Below are positions 11,972 through 23,700 of a DNA stretch of 64,000 nt, piece after piece. The position numbers and the translations under genes are program-made. Position 1 is the first letter of the stretch. Each line of letters begins with the position of its first letter. Under the pieces are notes generated by a model. That model was not told the DNA's origin and made no database searches. It saw nothing but the letters and a program-made list of their open reading frames with translations. The DNA comes from Castanea sativa (Eukaryota > Streptophyta > Magnoliopsida > Fagales > Fagaceae). Location of the stretch: assembly GCF_040712315.1 (NCBI RefSeq), contig NC_134013.1, positions 33,701,001 through 33,765,000 of the forward strand, written 5' to 3'.

Positions 11972-14350
11972 TGTTAGGGTACATTTTTTTACACCTAATA
12001 TTACTTAAATAACACCTATTTGTTTTCAAACATCACTAACAAATTATTGGACTTCCCTAAATATTTTTTACTATTATTATGCTAGCCCACAACCATTCTT
12101 CTTTCCATCACAAAATTGGGCTACAAATATAAAACACTATAAGACCAAATATTTTTGTAAAGCCTAATCCCAAATTATTTATTTTATTGAGCAAGTTAAA
12201 ATCCCTTTTTTTTTCCTAAAGCCTAAGAATTTTTATGTTTAGCAATATTTGAAAAGCCCATGATTCAAATACATGGCAAAACAATTTTATCAATGGAATT
12301 CAAATCCATAATCAAAGGCCATGATTCAATCTCATGGCAAATTATTTATCAAAAAGCCTAGTCCTCACTAGCAGCATCGAAAAACCTAGTTCTCACGGGC
12401 AATATAAAAAAAGCTTAGTTCTCACTAGCAACATCAAAAAAGCCTAGTTTTCACTAGCAATATCAACAAAGCCTAATTCCCACTGACAATATCAAAAAAC
12501 CTAGTTCCCACTGGCAATATCAAAAGCCCAAATTACGTTGACACTATTTTATAAAAAACCCAAGATTATTAGCACTTGGCAAAAATACTATGTCATAATT
12601 ATTTCACTTAAAAGTCCAATGATAAACAATGTTTCAATTTCTTAAACATTACTATAAGCTATGACAATCATCTTATAAGAGCTCATGGAAAGTTATTTAT
12701 CTTAAAATTAAGATATTTATCTTATACCATATTATAAACCCATGAAATTTATATAGAACCCTTGGTCACTATTTATGTCACAACATTCATAATATATTTT
12801 TTTTCCGAGGCTCATGGTAACTATTCATCCTACAAGCTTACCATTTAAATCATAACGTGATTATTGGGAACCATAAACATTACTTATGATATGGAATTCA
12901 TCATTTCAAAAAATAGTAAATGTTATTTACAAAAGCATTTTGAAGTAATTAAGCTTTTACTGTTATTTTAAATATTACAACTCATTGCCCAAAGACCCAT
13001 TACAAATATTTATCAAAACCCAAAATATTCACTAATAATAAGAGTCCATGAGGGATGAAAACCCATGGCAATATGTGCTATTGATGTCCATTTTGTAGGT
13101 CCAAATATGCTATAAAAGGAGAAAAAGCCCAAGGAAAAAAGGGAGATGAACATAGCCCAGCTCAAAGGGTCCAGCCCACATGAGCAAGCCCGATCCTAAG
13201 AACTCCAGCAAAGGCAGAGGACTGAAATAGGCAACCAGCTTCTCTCTTTGTTCAGCCTTGACTAAGGTCCAACTGGAGGACTCTATAAGAGAACCAAGTC
13301 TTTGAGAATGAACTAGAGATTGTCCCATCAACTTTCTGTCACCCTCTCCCTGACGTGAATAGTGCCCAGAGGTTGTACTAGCAGCTGAAGTCTAATGGGA
13401 AATGAGACTTCATCACTTTCCTCAAGACCATATCTCCAGCTAAAGGGGAGCCATAACCAGGTTACCTAAGTCCCAACAAAGCAATGCCATAAATGTCAAA
13501 ACGTTCAAGAAAAGGTTCATGTGCCAAGTCCATGAATCCTAAAGGGGAAAAATTTGGGAACATATGTTTTGGAGGGCAAAAGGGGTTCTCCAACAAAACC
13601 CTATGAGGTGGGCTTAAACTTTGACACCTTGCTTGGGGTGTTGAAATCCTACTTCCTAGGGTCAAAATCTCAGTTGTAGCACTAGCATCCTTCCTTAATG
13701 CCCGTCTTAACCTTATTGGTTGAATATAACCTCAGAGATACCAAGTATTTAATGCAAGATTATACTGATTTTACCCATGTGTGACATTGTCCAAAGAGGC
13801 ATGACAACCCAAAAGAGAATCCACCATTTATAGCCAAATCCTAAGATAATCAAGCCTACCATTTTGCCTTCTGATTAGTCTTACGTTTTTGGACTTTTGC
13901 TAATTAATACTTTCCTAAACTCCACTATAAAAGGATAAGCAAATCAGACCACACAACACACACCAACCCCTTTGGAATCTCTGTCATTCTTGCCACTTTG
14001 CAACATTTTAGCTTGTAGTTAACTCTCCCCAGCACATAAATCATTCCCCTCAGCCCACACTCACTTAGCGTCAGACATTCCCTTTCCTTTTTTGCATATT
14101 CTAAGCCTATAAATGCTTCCTAATCAGTCATAAACAACCATTTACCCATTAAAGACTTAGTTTCAACATTAACTCTATCATACCATCACAAACTTGCATA
14201 CTCACTCACTCAAAACAGCCTATACTACCCCATTCATGCCCCACATATATATTCCCCAAGAATTTTAGTTCAATATTTGCTGCACTGAACTGGAATCTCT
14301 CTCCCCCTTCACACCATGCCAAATAACCCCTTTCTTCTCACCATGGAACC
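11972..14350 (+). mobile_element. LTR-like block, left arm of a large diverged inverted repeat
   Basis: The block begins TGTTAGGGTACA and contains a TATA motif (CTATAAAAGG, about 13925). It is similar over most of its length, in reverse complement, to 16433-18833: the starts (TGTTaGGGTACA against TGTTGAGGTACA), the repeated CTAGTTCTCACTAGCAA-type motifs at 12350-12530, the segment around ACGTGAATAGTGCCCAGAGG (13354) and the TATA region all align. TG start, TATA near the 3' part and lack of coding fit an old retrotransposon LTR of more than 2.3 kb. The 3' boundary near 14350-14500 and a TSD are not found. Confidence 0.6.
12350..12535 (+). repeat. Short tandem repeats inside the left LTR-like arm
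   Basis: Five or six copies of a ~30-40 bp unit with the theme AAAGCCTAGTTCTCACTAGCAAYATCAA. The mirror-image array of TTGGGCTTTTGATATTGCCAATG units is at about 18280-18440 in the right arm, so the array predates the separation of the two LTR copies. Confidence 0.75.
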
Positions 14351-15895
14351 ATTAATTTTTACTTTTTGTTTCACTATTGAAGGATATAATGTATTTTGTA
14401 ACAACGTAATTCTTCCCTCATATTGATATAATGATGATTGAAAGTACAATAGACCCCCCCTGACCAAGACCCACAAGGACTTCTAGAAGTGAACACTTTC
14501 TTAAATCTGTTTAATAACTGACTACTGGACTTTAAGTTTAATTTCACCCTACCATTGGAGAATTTATTTTTCTTGTATTATCGAAACAGGACCACTAATC
14601 TACTAATAAACTATTGCGGAGTGTTTTATTGGGCTTTGTTGTTGTTCTATCAATGTGCAACTTTTATTTCTTGCTTGGATAGGCTTATCACAACACTGAA
14701 AGCCTTTGGACATCATCTTAAGAGCCCATCGTTGAGTTTCAGCTTGGATTTCTTGCATTTTATTTGAATGCATTAATTTCCTCCTCAGAAATGTTATTAA
14801 TACTATTTTCCTAAAGAGGGAAAAAAAGAAGAAGATGAAGTGTATCAAATTGAAGTAGTTTAGTTTAGTTTTTTTTTTTTTTTTTTGTAAAAGGATTTGA
14901 GTTGTGTTTTAGGTTTTCGGAGACTATTTTTTATTTTATATTTCTATTAGCAATAGTAACATGTTGTAATTTAAAATGGAGTAGAAATTTAGTGTTTTAG
15001 AGACCTTTGGCACTTAAAAAAGGTAAGAGAGAGAGAGAGAGAGAGAGAGAGAATGTGAAGGAGAATAATAAGAAATTTATAGAAAATAATACGAGAAGAA
15101 AAAAGTTATATACATCGTAATAAATATTAAACTATTCAAGTCATGTTATGTAATAAAATAACATTATATTCTTATATAATATTGTTAGGGGCAGTTTTTT
15201 TGTCACCAATATGATATTTGGGAAGCCATGATCAAGACTCAACTTTGGGCTTAAAATATGGCCCAAAGGCTATCGGTGAAGTGTGAAAAGCCCATTTTGC
15301 CCAAGTTCCAGGTTGTATCCAACAAAGATTATAATAATGCCCCAAAAATACATCCTGCAAAGATGAGCTAGCACAAAGGAGGACCCACCACAATAAGTGC
15401 TTAAATAATAGTCCAGTAGTGAACAAGAGAAACATCCAGTGGTAGATGCCTGGAAAATTAATAAATGTATTTGCATAGTAAAAATTATGTACTTCCTCCA
15501 TAGTCGGTTAATATAAAAGTGGGCCCGTTATAACAAGTACACAAGAGGAAAAATGGTCCAGTAGTGAGTATAACAGAACTCTAGGGGTAGATGTCTAACA
15601 AATTGATAAGTGCATTTACATGATAAAAATCATATATATTTTTTTATTATTATTAAGTCAACATAAGGGAAAAATGTTATAGTATCCAAGACATTATGGC
15701 CTTCATTATAATAGCAATAAATGAGGATGAAAGGTTTCATAATTACAAGTAAAAGAGGAAAATTAGGATAGAATGAAGGGACAGAAAGAGTGTCCATCTA
15801 GCGTAACAAATGTTTAAACAAGATCTCTATGTGCCATATTATGCCCAGAGTAATGAATATATGTGTATAGTAAGTGGTGGGAGTGACTTTATGGA
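14350..15895. other. Unassigned spacer with a local duplication
   Basis: No coding region. It holds a poly-T run (about 14868-14886), a GA microsatellite (about 15028-15052) and a two-copy tandem repeat of about 146 bp, with GTCCAGTAGTGA at about 15411 and again at about 15557. Both copies share the motif GTAGATG(C/T)CT. The origin is unknown. Confidence 0.6.
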
Positions 15896-15904
15896 AAGTT
15901 TGAG

Positions 15905-16424
15905 CAGGCCTGTCCACAGGTCAATTCAAGTCGAGTTTGTGCCCAACCCGGAACCGACTTGATTACTTCAGGTGTACCATTTCTAAACCCACCTCCGACT
16001 GGTAAAATGGGTCGATTTGGGTGGTCAGACCTCCCTGGAAACCCATTGGTCCTCAGTTGGGGTTGAAAGTTGCAAAACTATATTAGAATCTGTTGAAATC
16101 CACTGGATCTATACCAAATTGGGTCGGATATGCTGAGATCTTGTCGGGTCTCAAAGAGTTCAGGCCATTTTTCGACTAATTGGACTAAAATCATCAACTA
16201 AACGCTCCCATTGGTGGAAAACGACTACTTTTCTGGTGTAATACAGTCGGGTTGGTTCTTTTCAATTTTTCATGTTCAGACTCGTCAACTGACCCGCGAG
16301 TCTCAGGTTTTGGGGCTGGAGACCTGCCGCTGACTAGTCATCAATGTTGGGTTGGCTGGTTCTCGGATTGGATTGGCCGGGTTGGTCGAGTGGGTCAGTT
16401 GATGAGTTGGTTTGGACACCCTTA
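15905..16424. mobile_element. ~520-bp non-autonomous hAT-like element
   Basis: Ends read CAGGCCTGTCCA (from 15905) and TGGACACCCTTA (to 16424), imperfect inverted repeats (8 of 12). They are flanked by AGTTTGAG at 15897-15904 and 16425-16432, an exact 8-bp direct repeat as expected for hAT transposition. The interior is comparatively GC-rich, with repeated CGGGTTGG/GGTCGA motifs common in plant hAT derivatives. No transposase ORF is present. Confidence 0.72.
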
Positions 16425-16432
16425 AGTTTGAG

Positions 16433-18833
16433 TCAATATATGGAAGTATGGAAGAGAGGCAGAGTGGTGTTTACCCATTTTCGGGTATGGTGTAAAAAGG
16501 GGCTGTTTATGACTATTTTAAGGTGCTGGGATTTTTTGAGGCGATGGAATGGGATGTTTATGGGTAAGTGTACATGGGTATTTATGGATTAAAAGCTGAT
16601 TTATGAACTAAATGACTGGTTTATAAGTTGAAAATAGCATGATGGGAGAGGAATTTTATGATTAGATGTTTTTGTCCTTAATGATTTGATGGTAGTTCCT
16701 TTTATAGTGAAGCTTAAGGGATTGATTAGCAAAATTTGGAGAGGACCAGATCTGATAATAGCAAAATCCCAGAATATCTCTTTTGAGATTTGGTCCAAAA
16801 CGGTGAGACTTGCTTTTTGGGTGTTTTGCTTATTTGAATAATGCAGCTGGAGGCTAAGATGCTCCTAATCTAGGCATTAAATGTTGGGAATTGGAGATTA
16901 ATTTCATCCAATAGGATTAGAGTAAGTATGAGGACTAGAGATCTTGCGTGCTGCAACTAGGACTAGAGCCTAGGAGGGTCGGTTGACACTCCAAGCCAGG
17001 TGTCAACCATTGTTACCTCTGTTGGGAGCTTTTGCTAAATGCGCCCCTTATGCCCTCTAAACCACTTTTCCCTAATTTTTCCCTTTAGGATTCATGGGCT
17101 TGGTTCATGAATCAATTACATACATTTTTGTAAGAAAATAAATTATTTAATTGAGAATTTCATGAGCTTGGAGGTCTTAGTTATGACTTCCCTTCCCCTT
17201 TAACCAAAACTTAGAGAGGAAGTAGAAATGAGATGACCTCAACTCTTATATGTTAACCAGCCTCTGGTACTGTTCACGTTAGTGTTGGCAGTGGCAAAGA
17301 GGCTGATTGGACAAGAGGCCAACTCCTAATTTGGTTCGGGAGCTTGGTTGCTTCTTGAGGTGCTCTCCAGTGGAAGACAGAATTGAAGGGAATTCTCCAG
17401 CTAGGTCAGTTTGCACACATGAGTTGTTTTGGCTAAGATTTCATGTTGGGTTTGGCCATAAGGGCTGAGTATTTTGGTGAGCTTTTGACTTGGTGGTTCT
17501 CTCCACTTGGGTCTATCCTTTTTCTTTCACATTGTGAGCCCTACAAAATAGACAAAGCTACCATATATTGCCATGGATTTTTATTCCACATGGGCTTTAA
17601 TTGTCAGTAAAAATGAAATGTATTCATGAGATTTAACAAATATTTATGATAGGTTTTGGGTATTAATTTCCATGGGCTTTAAATAACAACTTGTATAGTT
17701 TCTCATAAGTTTTGCCATGGATTATTTTGTAAATGATGTTTTCTTTGGGGCTTTTAAATAGTAACCTCAAATGTTTCTTGTGAATAACATTTACCATGAG
17801 TTTTAATAGAGGCAATATCCATGGGTTTCAAATAAAATATGATAACAACCACTATAATGGAATAAAGTGATATATTCATAAGTTTTTCTATAGATAATCA
17901 TAATGGGCTTGTAGGATAAATAATTATCATGAGTTTTGGAAATAAATATTATGAATGTTGTGATATAAGATAAATAGTGACCATGGGTTCTTATTTAAAT
18001 TCCATGAGTTTATAATATGGTATGAAATAAATATATGTCATGGATCTAAGATAAATAATCATAATTTTCCAAGAGCTTTTAAAAGATGATTGCAATGCAT
18101 TTTTACAATAAATAATTGCCATAGAGTTCATGGGTTTGTAATATTATAGTAATAGATTTAAGAACTTAAAGCATGGTTCATCATTGGACTTTAAGTGAAA
18201 TACTTATGATATAATTTTTGCCAAGTATTGATAACCTTGGGTTTTTTACTAAATAGTGTCAAGTAACTAGCTTGGGCTTTTAATAGTGCCAACGTAAATT
18301 GGACTTTTAATATTGCCAATGAGAATTGGATTTTTAATATATTGCCAATGAAATTGGGCTTTTGATATATTGCCAATGTGATTTGGGCTTTTGATATTGA
18401 CAATGTGAATTGGGTTTTTGATAAATAAATTGCCAAGGGTTTAAACCATGGGTTTTGAATATGAATTTGAATTCTATTGATAAAATAGCATTGCCATGGA
18501 CTGAAATCATGGGACTTTAAAATATTGCCAAGTAGTCTTGGGCTTTAAAAAGAATGAGGTGTTTGCATTGGGCTCATAGGGTCAGTTTTGGACTTATCTA
18601 AATAATGATAATAAAATTGGATAAGATATGAGATTTTGGGCTTCTGTGATCATTTATATTGTGGCCCAATTTTGATAATGAGATAGGAAATATTTGTAGG
18701 CCAATGGGATGAGATATATTCATGGAGGCCCAAAATAATTTATGGGTGAAATTTTGGTATTTTTGGTGAATAAATAAATGTGATTAAATAGGATTGGGAC
18801 ACAGGGCATGAATGAAAAAATTGTACCTCAACA
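16433..18833 (-). mobile_element. LTR-like block, right arm of the large inverted repeat
   Basis: Reverse-complement counterpart of 11972-14350. On the minus strand it starts TGTTGAGGTACA at 18833 and has TATA at about 16697 (CACTATAAAAGG). Divergence with small indels is visible throughout, so the two arms are old relative to the solo LTRs in this window. They may be LTRs of two separate insertions rather than one hairpin event. No coding region is seen. Confidence 0.6.
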
Positions 18834-18859
18834 ACTATCTTTATAATGCAATATGATAA

Positions 18860-19695
18860 TGTTAGGTTCTAAGACCTTTATGTTTAAATGTATTAGAACT
18901 CTAATTTGTAATGTTGGCAAACCATGATCAAAACTTTTAAGTCTTGTTTAGACTGCTCAAAGTATGTGTATTTAATGTAAAGTTAGAATCAAGTTGCTGC
19001 ATTTGTTACTGTGCAATTTTGCCCAGCTTGATCGATCAAGAATTAGATTCGACCGATTGAAAGTCGTGTAGATCGTTTTTTGCAGAAAATTCCAACTCAG
19101 CCCAAGCCCGTTTTGTGTGTAGGGTTTTATGTTTTATCCTAGGTATAAAAGGGAAAACCCTAGCCACGTTTTTAGAGGTTGTTACTACAGTGTGTGTGAA
19201 TCTTTTGTGAGATCTAGAGGTGTTTACCTTTACACATACTTAGGGTTATCAAGGTTTAAGACTATGTCAAGAACTTGGTGATCATTCAGTTGCTGCATTA
19301 AGAGTTTAAAGATATACAAGTAGGAGTACTTGTGCTTGCTGGGAATCCAAGAAGGAAGTAGTCCGTGGACTCGGAGCTGTCACGTGATCATGTAGTATGT
19401 TTCCTACTTGAGGTAGTAATAAGATGTTAGTGGTTTAAGTCGCTATTGTGTAAATTTCAATTTCTTCATAATGGATTAAGTTTCACCTTGAGGATTGCTA
19501 GGTTAAATCCACCCCAGGTTTTTTACCGGTTTGGTCTTCCTGGGTCATCATATCATTGTGTTCTTTATATTTCCGCTGCTTTGCATGATATGATTTATAT
19601 GTGTTAACCTAAATCTGCATAATTTACCTAAGTTGATAACTTGGCTAAATAACTAGGTTAATCTGATTGTGTTTTAAGGGGTCTAAAAACGTACA
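18860..19695. mobile_element. Solo LTR (Copia-like), 836 bp, perfect TSD
   Basis: Starts TGTTAGGTTC and ends ACGTACA, flanked on both sides by GATAA (18855-18859 and 19696-19700), an exact 5-bp target duplication. It contains a TATA-like GGTATAAAAGGG at about 19140, as expected for a U3 promoter; the orientation is therefore probably plus. No internal retrotransposon sequence lies next to it, so it is a solo LTR left by LTR-LTR recombination. The Copia label comes from the overall look of the ends only. Confidence 0.88.
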
Positions 19696-19700
19696 GATAA

Positions 19701-20165
19701 CATTTATGAATTAAAGAGAATAAAAATGATAACAACTTAAAAACACAAAACTTAATCATATCAACCTAAAGTGACTTTCAAATAATACAGAGATTCATCA
19801 GTCTAAAATAGATATGCAAGAATTTTTTTTTTTAAATCCACCAGAAAATGAAAAAAAAATATTGAGAGAGAAATAGCCTTTTGTGTGTACGAAAATTATG
19901 TATAGAATGAGAAAGAAAATTGTAAATTTATTGTAAGAGGATGGGAAAAAAAAACCAAAAATAAATGAAGATAAAGGGGTAGAAGAGAAGTGATATTAAG
20001 GTAGATAGTAGTAGAGAGATGAAAAGGAAAAGGGGAGGAGAAATGTTAGAGAAAGTATAACAATATATTGGGAAATTAACATATTTTCTCTCATTTTGGT
20101 CGTAATTTGTTAAATTTGTTTGACTTGAATGTACAATATGCATGGAAAATGTGTCATATGAGTAG
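19701..20165. other. AT-rich spacer, no gene
   Basis: Low-complexity A- and T-rich sequence with purine-rich GAGAAAG stretches. No coding or repeat structure is recognised. Confidence 0.6.
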
Positions 20166-20275
20166 GAGTGACAAATTTGACACGACACAACATGAAATCA
20201 GCAAATTATGGATTGAAATTTAATGAGTTCGTGTCATATTTAGGTTGATACGACTGACATGGTTAATAAATGTAT
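20166..20275. repeat. Fragment of a dispersed repeat (TGACACGACAC motif)
   Basis: Contains GTGACAAATTTGACACGACA and TTCGTGTCATATTTAGGTTG, phrases that recall dispersed plant repeats. It abuts the broken 3' end of the LINE, so it may mark the element or junction that removed the LINE reverse transcriptase. Family unknown. Confidence 0.4.
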
Positions 20276-21532
20276 CTGTTTAAGAGCAGTGACTACCTCT
20301 TCTCTAGTGAAGACTCGGTCCAAGCTTGCATTCATGTTATCGGTTACCCTTGTTGGTATGGCTACAGTTACTTCTTCAACTTGTGCTGGGTGGGTTGTTG
20401 TATAGATGTTCTCAAAATAGGTAATGGTTGCATGGGCAATGCTTCCTTTTTCATCGCATTAGCTACCTTGCTCATCCCAAATTCCAACAATAGTGTTTTG
20501 TTTACGCCTCTTTGAAGCTTGAGCATTGAAGAATTTTGTATTCTTGTCCCCTTCTTTGAGCCAATGTACTTTAGCTTGTTGATACCAATAGAGGTCCTCA
20601 TCATCAAGAAGGGTATTAATGGGTATTAATTTCTCTCTTTAAGATGTTGATTTCGTTACTTAGGACACCATCCTTGTTACTTCAAGTTAGGTTGTTCAAT
20701 GCAGTCCTTTTTGCCTAAATTTTTTTCGGGATTTGCCCAGACACTTCTGAACTCCAAGTCATTAGGTCAGTAGCACAACATTTGAGATTCTCCATAACTC
20801 CTTTCGGAGTGCTTAGATCAGTCTCCATGCCCCAAGATAATTCTATAATGGCTTTGCAATCATTGTTCTTTGTCCACATTGCTTCGAAATGGAAGCGCTT
20901 TGCATTGGCATAGCACTTGGTCATTGAATCTGTGACTAGTAGTGCGTGGTGGTCCGATATGGAGTAGCAATATGGTGCACTTTCAAATTATAATTAGACC
21001 CGTGATAACCCAAATCCTGGAAATTACAATAGTTAACCACCCTCCTAAATCCATCCATTTGCTGTTGGGTTCGAGTAGCACCCCCTACCTTCTCATTTAT
21101 CGATAAAATTACATTGAAATCCCCTAGGCATAACCATGGCAGTTGGAACTGATTATTGAGAAAAGCTAAGAGTTGCCATGATTCGTAAGTTCGGTGGGTT
21201 TCCGAATGCCCATAAAAGCTAGTAATTCTCCAATAGAAATTACTGTTATGCTCCTTGATCACTGCGTCAATATGGTTCTTTGAATAGCTTCTAATTTTGA
21301 GGTTGACTTCTCGAGCCCAAAGAAGAGCAAGCCCTCCACTTCGGCTAATACAAGGAACAATAAGGCCATTTGCTAAGCCTAGCCTATTTCTTATTCTCTC
21401 CATACATCTAGTTTTTGCTTTTGTCTCTATAAGGAAGACCACTTTGGGACTGTAGCACCATACCAAATCCTGTAGCACTCTAACTGACCGAGAGTTCCCA
21501 AGTCCTCGACAGTTCTAGCTTATAGGATTCAT
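20276..21532 (-). pseudogene. LINE ORF2, endonuclease and linker only
   Basis: ORF2 begins MNPIS then a stop where the family has Trp, then NCRGLGN, the first catalytic motif of APE-type LINE endonucleases. An open stretch 21478-20936 covers the endonuclease (LIETKAK, WLCLGDFN). Next is a linker at 20924-20715, and a segment WLKEGDKNTKFFNAQASKRR near 20560. A further stop is at about 20450. The reverse transcriptase (YADD region), zinc finger and RNase H are absent. Confidence 0.85.
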
Positions 21533-21539
21533 GGCTTCC

Positions 21540-22989
21540 GGCGGTGCTGCTCTGCAGCTACCACCAATCTCTCCTCAAACTCTGTCTAGTTTGTGTTAAC
21601 TGTTGTGCATCTCCTTTTCTGCAAAATGACTTCCTCCTCTTTGTCAAATATGAGCTTCCCCACCCTTTTTATCCCCACAGTTAGTAATTCAGTATCAGAT
21701 TGTGGGCTTTTATTTTTTCCATGCTCCCTTGCTATCTTTTTCCAATGGGCTTTGGTCTTTAATTTCTTTTCAACCATAGGGCCTATAAGATCTACATTAG
21801 CTGTATTTCCCCCACTTGTGTTAAAGCTTGGCTTCATTGGGCTAGTAACTTCCATTAGGTCCTTTTTAGCTTGGGCTTGCTGGCCCACTAAGGACAACGC
21901 ATCATTTGCCTCTTTTTCAATTTTGAAACTTCGCGGGAGACCAAATGGAGGAGCATCAGCAACATCACGTGCCTCTGACACATGCCTTGGAGCATGCTCC
22001 AAACGTGTGGAGTAGTCCCATCCATTCAGAGCTTTCTCTGGCTGGTCCCCACTGCTACTAGTGATGTCATGCCCCTCCCCATTGTTCTGATTTTTCCCTC
22101 TTCGGCTACCTCCGATGCCTGAGTTGCTTCCTCCCCTGTCAGTTATAGAGGCATTTAAGTTCTTTGCCATGGTTTGAATGTTTTCTTCAACCTTGTCCTC
22201 ATTACCATCATCTTTACCCCCATTGCTTGTAGACCTTGATCTATCGACACCTATTTTAGAGTTTCCTTGAGCTCAGAGCCAATCACCATATTGGTTGGAT
22301 GAGTTTTGGTTGTTTGGAATTTCTTGATAGTGTTTATCATCATGCCCAAGTCTATCATAATGAAAAAAAAAATGTTGGAAGCCTTTCATACCTGAAACTC
22401 ACTCAAAATTTCTCTCCTTCCATGCTGGCTATATTGCCTCCATGCCTAAGAGACTTATCCAGTTGAAGATCCACTCTGACTCTCATGAATTTGGCTTGAT
22501 TCGATTGCCCTACTCGCAGATCGGTTTCTATAAATCTCCCCAGGCTATTACCTAGGTCTCTACACACTTTCTCAAACATGTGCTCAAAAGGGAGTCCCCA
22601 AATCTGAACCCAGAATGGGGAATGGGTAAAGGTGATATTTGTGCTTGATAGGCCTCTTCTCCATCTGCACAACAATAAGAGGTTGTTGTCAAAATTCCAT
22701 GGCCCATTCTTTTGTACCCATTTTAACTGATATTCGGAGCTGAATTTGAACTGCAAGACATTGTTTCCCACATCCACGATCTGCAAATTCGAACCCATCT
22801 TCCAAGCTGATCTCAATGTGGCTTCAAGGCTCTTTGATTTTGGTGTCTGTCTGATAATAGTTGGCCAAACAGACTCAGATTGCACCCTTCTAGTAGATCT
22901 GATCAGCACTTTGTTGTGATTGAGATTTCTTCCTCCTCCTCCCTAGTGAGGCGGAGGTTAAGCAAGCCATCCACCATGGCTTGTTCCAT
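21540..22989 (-). pseudogene. LINE ORF1 (DUF4283 / zinc-knuckle RNA-binding protein), decayed
   Basis: Probable start at 22989 (MEQAMVDGLLNLRLTREEEEE). The DUF4283 region follows, with motifs WKMGSNLQIVDVGNNVLQF, NGPWNFDNNLLLL and SPFWVQIWGLPFE in 22909-22403. Then comes the segment that should be a CCHC zinc knuckle near 22330; here it reads LGHDDKHY with the expected Cys residues replaced, so metal binding is lost. A Lys-rich C-terminal half is open at 22170-21586. Stops and frame changes occur near 22920 and between 22403 and 22170. In intact LINEs this protein coats the RNA for target-primed reverse transcription. Confidence 0.85.
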
Positions 22990-23136
22990 GGTGGCACTTA
23001 GGAAAAGCGGGATATACCCTAGGCAGACCCTAACAGCGAGAGAAGAGGGAGGGAAGACTCGACTCCAAGACGAGAGAGATGGGCTCCTACAGGGGAGAGA
23101 CAGATGTGGTGTTCGTGTTCCCGTGTAAAAGCAAAT

Positions 23137-23295
23137 TAATAATCACTTATTATGTGTTTTGATATGAAACACAAAATAATACAAAAGAAGCAATCAAACA
23201 AGGGAATATATCAAACTCGGTACTGTATATCTAATTTCATTTAAATCCTTATTCTATTAATTATTTATTATTATTGTTTTCTCTATCTTATTCTT
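23137..23295. repeat. Stray fragment similar to the 5' flanks of both NPF genes
   Basis: ATTATGTGTTTTGATAT and CAATCAAAC(A/G)AGGGAATATA here match 10158-10225 upstream of copy 1, and AATCAACCAAACAAGGAATA upstream of copy 2 (about 62759) is the same motif. The second half (ATATCTAATTTCATT...TTCTATTAATTATTTAT, 23226-23270) matches 63450-63490 upstream of copy 2. It therefore resembles both flanks and is directly next to the LINE 5' end. Confidence 0.65.
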
Positions 23296-23389
23296 ATTAT
23301 TGTTTTCTCATGGAAATTGGACTTTTGCCCTTATTTTGCAAAAAAATCTAGCAATATGTTCCTGTTTTGAAACTATTTATGTTCGTATC

Positions 23390-23700
23390 TCTATTTTAGT
23401 ACTCAATTTTGTAAAAGTTGGTTTCTACTAAAATTGGGTTCTATGTAACTTGATTTACTATGATCGAGTTTGTTTTGGAATTTTTCCATGTCAGATTGCC
23501 ATAATGGCTTTTTTCCAATTTTTTAATTTAGCCAGAAATCGATGCTATTAAAATCGAGTTCTTGAGGGAAATTTTTCATCACCAAGTTGCATGCAAATTT
23601 TTTTTTGTCGTGTATATAACTCGATTAAATGAATATCGAGTACACTGGAATTTTTTAAGAGCATACTCGACCTCAAGATAATCGAGTTAGGATGATATAC
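23390..23700. repeat. TCGAG-rich array 1
   Basis: Repeated short inverted motifs ACTCGA and TCGAGT every 30-60 bp with AT-rich spacers. The same style of sequence flanks the MULE transposase at 46290-46740 and 51360-52030. Probably subterminal sequence of a related, mostly lost element. Confidence 0.6.

Larger units (their letters stand above)
20276..23128 (-). mobile_element. L1-type LINE, 3' part (reverse transcriptase onward) missing
   Basis: In minus-strand order: a GC-rich 5' UTR (23128-22990), ORF1 (22989 to about 21540), and an ORF2 start with endonuclease and linker (about 21532-20276). ORF2 stops being recognisable at the REEV-x-AL segment that normally precedes the reverse transcriptase fingers. 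LINE copies are usually truncated at the 5' end; this one keeps the 5' end and lacks the 3' half and poly-A, so a later deletion or insertion is implied. No TSD can be assigned. Confidence 0.85.
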
